From: Toxonevra muliebris
Lineage: Eukaryota; Arthropoda; Insecta; Diptera; Pallopteridae
Direction: 5' to 3'
Assembly (NCBI GenBank): GCA_963691655.1
Contig: OY829328.1
Coordinates: forward strand, 11,052,704-11,116,703
DNA length: 64,000 bases
The notes below the pieces were generated by a model. That model saw nothing but the letters and a program-made list of their open reading frames with translations, ran no database searches and was not told the origin of the DNA. Made by a program: the position numbers and the translations under genes. Shown here piece by piece: positions 13,101 through 25,100 of the stretch (its first letter is position 1; each line of letters opens with the position of its first letter).

Positions 13101-16100
13101 TTCTACAATACGATTTATTTAAAGCCCTGGCGGGCAATAAAAATGTAAATGTGGCATCAGCAAGTAGCCTCCAAGCTATCGAAATTTTGTTGGAATTTTT
13201 ATGGGAGTGTGTCAGTGATAAGGAACATGGCATGGATAAGGAGAGTTCCCCCCCCCTTTCCCTCCTATTTTAATTTTTCCCCGATTACTAAAGTCTGAAT
13301 AAATCCATTTGGCTACAAATAAAAATTTGTCGCGCTAAAATAATTTTTCAGACCGCCACCACCATCCATTCCTATTTTATGGTGAAAATCATATGAAATT
13401 CCGCGAGAATTCAGTAAATACGCTACAAGGTCAGGAAGATCCCCGCAGTACACAAAAATAACATCGTCTGTGTTGATGTCTAGTGTTGATTCGATACCCA
13501 CATAGTATCGGATAAAAGTATCGATGCTACCGAAAATATCGGAAAAAAGTATCGAATATGTACTTGTATCGAATACTCGTTTCAAGAGACAAATTACTCT
13601 TTTTTTAAGTGGTTGTCAAGGAAAATATTCAGTCCAGAACGGCCCATTATGATACAATATGGTTGAGCCTAAAGTTTACACTACTCAACACGAGTTTTTC
13701 GCCAATAAATCATGGTTTTGAGATATTTCCACTGGAAACACGTGAATCATATAGAAATGACGTTAATTTAATTTAGCAAATCGCTAGAAAATTTATAATA
13801 GAAGGAAAACTAATCAACAGATTAAAGCTTGTTAAAAATATTTTATTTTCATGAAAAGGTTTTAATAAACATTATGTTCTATAGGCATGGCCTGAAATAT
13901 CTTCTAAAACTTCAATACTGTACTGCAATATTGTTTGAAATATACATTGAAATATTGCAATAAGGACTGAAATATTTTGAATAATTCTGCAGTAGTATTT
14001 TGAAATATGTATTATTGATTGCTGTAAAATATTGTAAAATGATCCACAATTTTAAATATTGTATAGCAATATTTCAGTTTTTTAAATAAATATTTTCCAA
14101 AAGTATCGAGTATCCGATACTGACCCTTTTTTCCGATACCAAGTAAAATACTTATGTTATAGCATCGAGTAAAAAAAGTACTTTAAGCGAATGAAAAGTA
14201 TCGAGTTTTTACTTGTATTTACTGGTTTTTAGTCGGCTTTTGAGTTTAGCTGTTATTCCTTATTGCCACAGATATATGTTCTGTAGAATATGCGCCGATA
14301 GCTTTGGATGTTTTTAGCTTAAATTTATTTTTCGTTTGATCATAATACTAAGGGGCATATCATGACCTTTATTTAGCGGCAGAATAAATCCAGATAGCTG
14401 TTTCTTTCCTAAAGATAACTATACCTGACTTGAAACTTGCTCTTAACATCCCGCCCACAACTGAAGATTATTCTTCACTTTGCTGGTAGTCTATGTGCTT
14501 ACAATAGCAAACACCAATAAGGTTTTTATTTTATTACGAAAATCTGCATAAAAACTTTTTGAAATTGTAATTCAGAGAATGAATTTAGATGCCAACAATT
14601 GATTTATTCGCGGCTTTTATCAAAACGTTTTGGCCTTTTAAGATCAATTTGGATACTTTATTCTTTTACTATTTTCAACTAGAAATTCAAAAAACAATCT
14701 AATCTAGTCTGGGCAAATTCACTCAAAATACTTCCATACATTTAATTATATTTATATATATTAAAAACAATTCACCAAAAATCTAAATTTACAAAAAAAA
14801 AGAAGAAAATTCCGGTAAATTCGGCGGATAGTTTTAGAATGAATTATCGATCAAAAATTTAAGGGAAAAAAATTTGCCTTGATTGTTTCCTGTCTGGATT
14901 CGCCTCGTTTGGATTCCAATTTTCTGGTTTTTTCTGTCGGGGTTTCGTCCTACACCCAAATTGAACTCTAAAAATTGTCTAAAACAACCACTTATTTTTT
15001 GACTTCATGATATCTGATAAGTATACAAAGGTACTCAAAAATCACAGTGACTCGTGTAAGTGGCTATGCTATTTAAATAGAGTTTTTACTCACAAAATCA
15101 TAAAGATAATGAGGAAAATAAACGAAATAAATAGACACTCAAAATTAAGGGCAACTAGAATATAAAGTATATCAGTAAGAAGCTAATTATATGACAAATT
15201 AGTAAAATAAATTTATTAATTAATGAAAACCCTAATATTGTAAATTATATTAAATTGGTTCGATAACAAATTCATTCATAAAGTAGACCTAGCTACTAAA
15301 TAATTAATGCTATCAAATTTTTGTTCAATGTCCTCTTATAGTTTTTATCACTATTATCAGTTAATAAAATAAAACTTTACAGTATACAAATAAAATTATT
15401 GTTTTTAGAGAGCGATAAAAAAATATACCTAGTTAAAAATCTACAAAACAAGGTTATTTTTTTTTTTTTTTTTGTTAGTAGAAATAATTTTTGAAAATGA
15501 TTGGTTTAAATATATTCAAAATTCTGCTTTTACAAACAGTTTTAGATGCGTAAATAACAGTTTCTTGTACAAAAGTACCGTCACCTATCGAGGAAATTGA
15601 TACTTCGCATTATCGTATTTACTAAGACCGATAAAAATTATGACAAAAATTGCTATAAACTTTAAGATCCTTGTGACTAAATGAGCACAATGAAATGTAT
15701 TGCGCACTGCTACATTTGCTGAACTGCCGAAATATTACAGTGACTCATACAAATTAATCTGATTGGTTGATCACTTACGGCGCCACCTTTAGGTGCTATC
15801 AACTGTTATACTATTGTACGACTGCTATCACAGAAAAAAAAAAGAATTTAATACTCAATGCAAATATTGAGTATAACAGACAAATCATGGTAACTCATAA
15901 ATGCTACTTTTAAGAAGTAGAAACAAATCACAGTTGCAAAAGCTATCAATGCCTTGAAATACTTTCAAAAAGTATTGCTCAGATTGGGCATACAACTTTC
16001 GAATACTACCAACTCGATTGATCTAGGGAAAGTATCAATCAAACTGACTTGCTATTCGTATAATATGTACGATAACAAATATTTTATTAGTGGTATCGCT

Positions 16101-19100
16101 CTTTTGCGCATCTGTTGTATTGGTTGTAAATATAACTTCAAGTACAGGAGAAAGCGTGATTAACCTATTTGTACAAAGAAATTCACAAGTGTGGAATAAA
16201 CAATCGATTTTTGATAATTCACCGATGATTCAAATAAAAGTTTTAGCAAAAGTGCATCTAGGTTGTAATCATCGTTTGATATTAGAATGTTGTACTTTAA
16301 GTGTAACTTCGAAAGCAATATGATTTTTTGTTATAGGTGTACTTAACCCAGTCCAGTACTAGATGCCATGGTCCAATTTTGAAAGTTTTTAAAGCACAAC
16401 TTCTATATGTCTTCATTAAGAAATTTTAGTACTTGAAAAAATAAAAAAATTTCTTTCCGAATTTTAGAGGGTGCAGTTTTTGGCTAACCCCGAGGTGTAA
16501 AAAAAAAAATAAAAATATTTCTACGCCACATCATGAGCAATAAGTATTCCTTGAGATAAAATGTATAAAAACAATATTTTAGAGGTCGTAGTATTTTTGT
16601 TGAATTTTTTCTATTTCAACATATGTTTTTTTTACAAAAGTTTGGTCAGCTGTAGCTTCTTAAAAATGTATAAGGACCTGTGAAGCTATAATTTCCACAC
16701 CAGTGTTTTTTTTTTTTCTAGGTCAATTAAATTTCGAAAAAATGTATTATAAATGTATTTTTGACGAATTTTTAAAGTTGCTGTTCGATTAATCGAAATG
16801 TGTCCCTCCATTATTTATATCATACACTTATAAATCTAAAAAGCCATGATTTAAATAATCTCGTTACCTTAGTAATGAAATGATGAATAACATTTAAATA
16901 TTATTTTTCAACGCTAGGACCATTAGATTCCTCTTGGTCGATTCTATCTATGACTTTTTCCCGTTTGTTACACATATTTGATTGTGACACTTTTTTTTTG
17001 GTTGTACTTACAACCAAAAATGTTTTACCTATAACGGTTAAGAAAAACTATTTTTTAAATGCGATTATCTCAAACCTATAGTTTTGCATATACATAATTT
17101 CACTTCTAAGATATGTTATCATTTGAAATATAATTTTTTATTGTTAAATTTCAACAAAATTTAAAAATAATTAAACTAATTGTTTTATTGCTGCCAAAAA
17201 AAAAAAAAAATTGTGATGATTCATACAATTTGTTAACCATGTATTAAGGGAAACAATAAAATTAAATAAAATGACCAAACACTTTCCTATAGAAGTATGC
17301 ACCCTGTATAAACCATGTATTTAATTTGCAAATCAAAACAAAACAGAAAACAAAGAAAATAATACAATTAAATAACGCAGAGATAAATTCTATTGTTGTA
17401 TTTTTTCATTTGTTGTTCTGCTGATGATGATAAACTAAATTAACTATCATTGATGAGACACTTCATATAGGTAGGTAACTGTGTATGTATGTATACAAAG
17501 TTAATGATAAAATGATCTTGAGAATTTCTCAAGTGGCCAATTGCTGTTAATAACTTTATTTATTTTACACATATCAAATTTTTTAGTAATGATTGAAAAT
17601 TTGTAAAATTAGTTTTGAACAAAGTGCGAAGTAGTAAAGTTTATAATCTGAAAAACATTAATTTAATTAAATTCTATTCCAAAATAAAAACGACAAAAAA
17701 ATTATGATTTTCAATTTAAGTAAAAATATCTTGCACGTAATCCTTTTATTCGCCTGTGTTAATCTAGTATATGCAGATAGTGGCATTAATCCAGCTAAGC
17801 CACGTCAGTGCTACAGTTGCGAAGGTATCAATTGTCAAAGGACATCGAAAGTGAATGCAACAGCTGATTGTTCCGATTTATTGGATATATGTGTGACTAT
17901 ATTTGATGGATGTGAGTTTTATGACAAAACGTTCTGATTCTTTATATCTTATTTTAGGGTCTATGAGGTTAGAAATTATGTTTTTCGTCATATCAAATTT
18001 ATAGATTGCACTCACATTAGGTTGTTGATCTTCTAAAAGAGAAAATCTTAAATGTCAAATCTTAAATTTTTCTTAAAACTTGTGCCACTTCGCTTTTGCC
18101 AGCGCTTTGTTGTTGCTTGATTCTAATGACATATTTAACTTATATATTTTTTAGTTACTGTATCTGCCAAGGGCTGTTATCTGGATATGCCTGAAGAACA
18201 CCGTCGCAAATGTGGTGAACGTAATAATCCCGAGTGCTTGAAGTGCTTCGGACAACTTTGTAACAATAAAGGACGTGCCGATTTTAAATGTATCGTATGC
18301 AATTCGAATGATGTAAGTAAAAATTTTATTTATTTTATGCAAAACACATTTTTTTTATGAACTAATCTTACTTTTTTTATCACTCCATTAGAACTCTAAA
18401 TGTGCCACCGACACTTCTGCTTTGACGCCCATTCAATGCGCCATTCCCACAGCACCTAATTCTTATTGTTATGTACGCGATTCTGGTAAAAATGGCTTTG
18501 CACGGGGCTGTTTCGTACATCAGCAGGAGCAAATGGATTGTATGAATGATGCGGGCTGCTCAATGTGCTTGACAGAAGATGAAGAAGCATGCAATTCATA
18601 TAGACTCTCTTCAAATTCGGAAGCTGCCCCACGAGTGGCGCTTAGTTTAAGTGCAATGGTGACATTGTTGCTTGCAAAGTATTTGAGATAAACTCAAAAA
18701 AAAAGAAAAGTATTTTATATTTTGCTAAGAATTGTATTTTTCGAAATAAACAAATTTAAATTTTATAGGTATTTTAGGTGTCTAGTTTATCGTGTGGTCA
18801 AATTCAGCCATAAAATTCTGTTTTCGAATTTGGAAACAACTACATGGGCAGTGCTTAATTTATGTGTAGTTAAGTATATTTTGCTTGCAATCCATTTGAG
18901 ATAAATTAAACTAAACAAACTTGAATCTTGAAATACAAAAATGATAGAATACTCAGGGCAACAAAATGGGAAAAAATTGTTGGGCCTTTGATCAAATATT
19001 ATTTTCTTATTAATTCGAGGTCGCCAAATTAGGCATTGAATTTGTTGAATTGACTCAAGTTTCAAAGGTATTTTATTCAAGATTCATATGTAGCATATTA

Positions 19101-22100
19101 TACCATAGTTTCGGAATTTTTAAACCGATTTCCTTTTTATCAAAAGAATAGTAAAGATGTTTAACCCTCTAGTAGGCAGGACCGTCTCCAGACGGGCAAC
19201 AGCCAGATACAATTTAGAAATCGTTTAAAAATTTTTTATTTGTACATGAAAATCAACCAATCCTCATACTTTTTAATGCTGAAAAAATTGGTCTACTAGA
19301 GGGCTAATGATGTTTAAATCTTTCATGACTTGGAAAAAATGTTGGAGTTATTGCTCAAAACATGAAGCTGTTTCAAATTTTTGTGAACCAATTTTCATAT
19401 TTAACAACACAGATTTTTCCTCCTCATAATTTTTTTTTTTTTTTTAAATTATATCATTTTAAAATCTGTATTCATTCATAACCATCGGTTGAAATTTGAC
19501 TAAGTTACAGCTTGTTGGAAGAAAATTGTAGAAAAGCTTTTGTAAAATGCACGATCAAAAATTTTTCACCATAGTTACTGATGCTTGTATATTTTTCAGG
19601 TCTTCCTGACTTTTTCTTTCCTATAGGAGACAAACACAAAAATATTAAAATTTGAGTTTATCCCATAACCTCAACCGATAGTAATGAACAATTCCTCGTT
19701 AGACACCGATTTCAAAATGGTATCATTGAAAAAATAAAAAAATAAAACACAGTCAAATTTCTTAAAGGTTAGGTTAGCTTGGAGTGGCTGTCGAGAAACA
19801 CACTTAGGTCTGAACGGCCCAAGCTGATTCCGAACGGCGGTGTGGGAATTTTGTATCGGCTTGGTGGTTTTGTCATTACCAACCAAGGTGTGTACTTGTA
19901 CACTATCTTATAATTCTCATACACTTCATGTTGATGGTGAATATAAGAAAGTTATGAAAATTAATCACCAGACGAAGACGGGAATCGAACCCGAACCTTC
20001 CGGATGAAAGTCTAGTGCCCTACCCACTAGACTATCGAGGTCGTCTAAATATCGCAAAAATGGGGTTCAAAAATTTATTCCAGTTTTTGAAATTATTTCA
20101 AATATAAATTCTTCTTTTTTTGCTTGATTGTTGTGTGACTCAATCCAGTAAAAAAAAAATTGCCTGTTCGGATAATTAGTAGCTATTTAATAAAATTAAA
20201 CCTGGAAATCCCATCATTTATGATAGACTGATAAAGACATAGAAATAATTTACTGTCACCGGCATTAAAGATTAAGCGGAAAATGAAATTATATTATTGA
20301 AAAAATGCTTTACTACTTTACTTATTTGTAGCGCATGGTTTTATTAGTAATTAATTGTTTAACAATTTTTATGAAACCACAGTCGAACATAAATAAGTGG
20401 AATTTCTCTGTCATTTCATTTAGGCAACTTTCAAAAATTAATTTTATTTGTCTTGGCTCAGAAATTCTAATTAAATAGTTTTTGCATGTTGAAAGGAGTG
20501 AGACCGGAAAATAAATTCCAATTCTACTTTTAATGTTTCTATTAACGAAGTTTGACTGTATATCAATAAAAAGTGCTTTGCACTTGGCTATTGTTTTTCA
20601 ACTGAACAAATTATTGTTATTTTTATTGCTTTTTCACTTAAATAATTTTTTGATTATATAGTATGTCGAAATACAGTAATAAAAAAGTAAAAAAAAATAT
20701 TTGTTACTCAATAATTTGTATACCAAATAAGCCATCATAAAGATTATATATAGGTATGTATAATTAAAACAAATATGTAATTTATGACTAGAAGAATCAG
20801 ATTTACGGATTTCTTTTATACAGATATGGATTAAACATTTCACAAGTTACACTTAGAAATATCAGTTTCGATTGAACGCTTTCTCTGTTGTAGATAATAA
20901 GTTATGCTTTTAATATTAAATATTTTTTAATATTAGAGCATTCACAAAAAGAAACTGAAATTCTATGATATTCAAAGTAGTAGAATACACTTACTGAAGT
21001 AATAGTTTACTAGATTATTCACGGACGAGTCGAGAACTAATGCTGGCATTGCTACAAGAGCTTTTGAGCCAATTATCAAAGTCTAAGAGCTCATAAGAAA
21101 AGCAAAATATTTTTCAGAGGATTTTGAATTCAAATAAAATTCAAATATTGGAAAACTGAATTAAAACTTGGTAATATTGTTGGTACTGAAATCTGCATAC
21201 ATTTGTATGGTGCTTATATGATCGACAGAAGCACACAGAAAAATTAACTAGGTTAAGGGGTTCGTCCGTCTAAACCTAGAAAAAGGTGCTTTTTAAGAAT
21301 TTTTTTTTATAATAGGAAAAACTCAATCTTCCAAATATAAGTGTTTTAATCAACTTTTGAACAATTATTGATTGTCTACGTTGTTTTTTTTTTCTGGGGT
21401 GAAAAAATCAGAAAAAGCACCTTTTTCGGACTCTAGAGGGACTGACTGACCCCTTTAATACTAGTCAATTTGAAATTTGGGGATTGAATATTTCGATAAT
21501 ATAAAAATATTAAAAATAATTTCTGAAAAAAAGTTAATAAAAAATTTAATTTTTTGTTAGTGTACTCAATGGTAATTCATGCTTCAAAGTTCAAAAAATA
21601 CAGGAAATTCCGAAATACTTCAAATTTGTATCATTTGCTTTCAAATATTATGGGGAATTTTTTATCGGTGCTTGAAATTTTTGTTGTACTTTAAAAAAAT
21701 TTGAAAAATGCATGAAAAGCTTTTCATAAAACTTAACACAATTTTCCAAACCTTTGTCTTTCGATTGCAACAATTTTCTTATCTAATTCTAAATCAATTG
21801 AAAATAATCAGAGATAAGCAAAGTGCACATATTTGAATTATCAATGATCTTGAAAATTGTCAAAAGCATTTCAAATGAAATTAAATGCATAAATAAACAA
21901 AAAAATCTATAAAAGTAGCAATCGATATATATTTTGAAATCATAATGGCAACAAAATGCAATCGCTACAGAAATTCACATTAGCAACAGTACTAACAATA
22001 TCTTTGGCCGTGTATTGTGCAGGCAATACTGCCACGACGTGTTATACTTGCAATGGCATCAATTGTATGCGTACATCCGAGAGTGCAACACAAAAATGTT

Positions 22101-25100
22101 TGGATCCTTTAGATTATTGTGTAACGATTTTTGAAAAATGTAAGAAAAACTAATAGATTTAAATTGTAGAATTAGATTACTAATTGCTTCTTTAATTTTT
22201 TTACAGTTAATGTTGTACAAAAAGGTTGCTCCCTAGAAATACCAATTGAAAGACGCAGGCACTGTGATGCTAACACCGCAGAATGCCACAAATGCAACAC
22301 GGATCGTTGTAATAATTTGGGTCAAGCTAATTTTATATGTTTGGAATGTGATTCATCTCAGGTATACCGGTTTTTTTTTTCAATTATTTACTTTATATAC
22401 GTATGTACATTCATAATATTTTTTTTAAAGGATTCTAATTGTGCACAAAATCCAAGTGCCATCACCTCGACTCGCTGTGCCTCTCCAACTGCTGCCAACT
22501 CTTATTGTTATGTAGCGTATGAGAATAATGTGACAAAACGTGGTTGTGCCACCTCTGTAGCAGATCAAGAAAAATGCTATGCCAGCGCTAATTGTATGCT
22601 GTGCCTGCCCGGAGATATACGCGGTTGCAATGGCGTGGATTTTACACCAGGCACTCGTTCAATGAAATTTTAAACGAAATTCTAATTGAATTGTATATAG
22701 TTAGTTTCTATTGAAATAAAGTGATGCTTAATTAGCAAACATTTTTGATAACTTAATCATCAACCCATTTGGGCCTGCTACCAGTTCCCATTGGAAAATT
22801 TTACAAAATATTTTTACAAGCGGAATACAAGAATAAATTTCTATTAGGTAAAAAATTATTTTTTAATTTTTTTTTTTTTTCGTTGGTTTCCGAGATATCA
22901 ACTGATCGATTTTTTAACCAATGGGCCAAACGATTGTCTAATTTTGTACAGAAATCTTGAATTTGGAATTAAAATAATACTTAGTTTTAGTAATTTCACG
23001 AAACCTTCAAAAATTATTATTGGCCAATATCCCAGTGGCACAGCACATTTTAAACGCGCATAACTATGATTTGATTTATATAATACTGCTACTACTATTA
23101 TGGCACAATAGCCCATGGAAGTCCTAGGCCGAGTTTTTCGGCCTAGGACTTCCATAGATAGCTCGGTATCTTGCGAATACTTAGGTAGTTTCTGGTTGTA
23201 TCTTCATAGCCAAATATTAATGTATACTGGAAGATTTCCTCTTTGGATGATTTACTCTCAAAAAAGTCTCATAGGCTGTCAAAATATACTGCTGTATTTT
23301 TAATACCAGTTCTTTAGTGATAATTTGGCAAGATATGATTCTATAATACTATCACTTGCGGTAAAACCCACAGTCTTAGTCACGGTAATAAATTACTGTC
23401 AAATCTTACTAAAAATTAGAACAAGTTAAAAGTTATCAAAACAAAAATTGTGAAAATTTGTTTTCTTTTTTATGCCTTGTGGTAAATATTGGCTTATTGA
23501 AATTGTATACAGAGTGACCGAAATTCATATCCCGGCTGGTAACTCTACGTTGATTTTCCTTTTTGACTGGTAGGGCAAGTCTCTAAGAGTAAAATTTTAT
23601 TTATTTATTTAAAAACTTTATATAACAGTACTAGTCATACACTTGAAAGTTTAAGATAATGTAAAGTTATAAGAATAAAAGACGACCTCGATAGTCTAGT
23701 GGGTAGTGCACTAGACTTTCACCCGGGAGGTTCGGGTTCGATTCCCGTCTTCGTCTGGTGGTTAATTTTTATAACTTTCTTATATTCACAATCAATATAA
23801 AGTATATGAGAATTATAAGATAGTGTACAAGCACACACCTCGGTTGGTAATGGCAAAACCAACAAGCCGATAAAAAAATTGCCTCACCGCCATTTGGAAT
23901 CGGCGTTAAACTGTAGGTCCAACTATGTGGTATCACAATGGACCGTTCAGGTCTAAGTGTGTCTCTCGGCAGCCACTCCAACCTAACCTAACCTATATGA
24001 ATAAAATTCTAAAACCAATAAAAATAAAATTTTAATAAAATATCACATTAAACATAAGGGTACAAGAGAAGAACTAAGTTAAAAGTACTTAAAGAATAGC
24101 TGATAACTAACCGTGAATTCCGTTTGTAATAAAGTTTGTTAATTTTTGAAATGCAATGCGTTCTTCGTGAATCTTAAAATTCTAAAGACGCATAGTCAAA
24201 ACAGAAAATTGAATTTCTGATATTAAACTACTAAATTTTTGTATGAATAATTTGATATGATCGTGCTGATCTCAGATTCAGTAAAGATGTTTTTAGTAAC
24301 CATTGAAATATGGCTGGATGGCTATAATATAGCGAATATATGAAGAACAAGCCCCTCCCTTCCCTCTGAAAGGTTCTGTGTTTGTATTGCCAAGATCGGA
24401 TATGTAAGTATTATACTAGAAACGAGTCTAGGAAAAAGCGAATTAGACTCAAGAGCATATGTGTATATGGTTTTGGTAGCGAATCAGAAGATGGTGGCTA
24501 AAATAAAAATGGTGGAGACGATAATGGAAATAATAATGTATTTTAAGTTTTATTTTATTATAAATTTCCTTACAAAGATCACAAATTGAATGTACACTCA
24601 TATTGATGAAGAGTAATTCGGTAATTTTGTTGCTTACTTGATTAGAAGAGGGAAAAGACCTACAACAATATATTAATTCAAAAGCAAACTATGTAAATAC
24701 CTCTTCAGGAAATTTTATCTCAAGAGTATGTTATGTAGATTACAAAAATGCAAGTGCCTTTCAGAATTTGTAAGAGAAAAGTAATATAAATGCCATTCGC
24801 AAAACTAAAGCTTCATTTTATTAGTTTAAGCACGTTAATTGAAACGACAAAATGCTATCACCGCAGCATTCGAAAACTTTTGAAGATCTAATGAAAATAT
24901 TTTTCCTCATAGTCCTTTTGAGTAGTGTAATTGGCGATTCAGCGAATGCAGTGCGAACGTGTCATCAGTGCAGCGGTATTAATTGTCAGCGTAGCAGTTA
25001 TGCGCAAACGGAAACATGTACGGATACTCTGGATACATGTGCAACCATCTTTGATGGACGTTAGTAATGAAAATAATTTTATTATAATCGATCTATATAC

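Larger units (their letters stand above)
12425..14700. mobile_element. Degenerate DNA element with long inverted repeats
   Basis: The segment at 12425-12596 and the reverse complement of 14529-14700 align over about 170 bp, best over the inner 120 bp. Shared blocks include AAAACGTTTTGATAAAA, GGCATCTAAATT, CTGAATTACAATTT and ATGCAGATTTTCGTAATAAA. Between them on the minus strand lie collinear pieces of one decayed ORF (13585 to 12640). A 58-bp SINE fragment (13608-13665), two TATCGA-rich patches (13495-13590, 14095-14225) and an AATATT-rich stretch (13880-14090) sit inside. Outer ends and target-site duplication are not resolved. Confidence 0.65.
18752..21907. other. Spacer between Ly6 paralogues 1 and 2
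   Basis: AT-rich with no gene. It contains a TTAA-type MITE (19161-19307), a SINE (19767-20045) and a small inverted-repeat element (21253-21459), listed separately. Confidence 0.65.
22721..24784. other. Spacer between Ly6 paralogues 2 and 3
   Basis: No gene is supported. It holds a perfect hairpin (23115-23155) and a SINE with target-site duplication (23673-24006), listed separately. Confidence 0.65.

Noticed and set aside
16070..16320. Possible extra Ly6 paralogue with signal-peptide-like [17 protein letters not shown]
   Set aside because: No ATG in frame and no Cys-Asn or three-finger cysteine pattern downstream.
19973..20045. tRNA-Glu gene on the minus strand (and 23681-23756 on plus)
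   Set aside because: Each tRNA-like head is fused to the same repeated body with a pentamer tail, so these are SINE copies, not tRNA genes.
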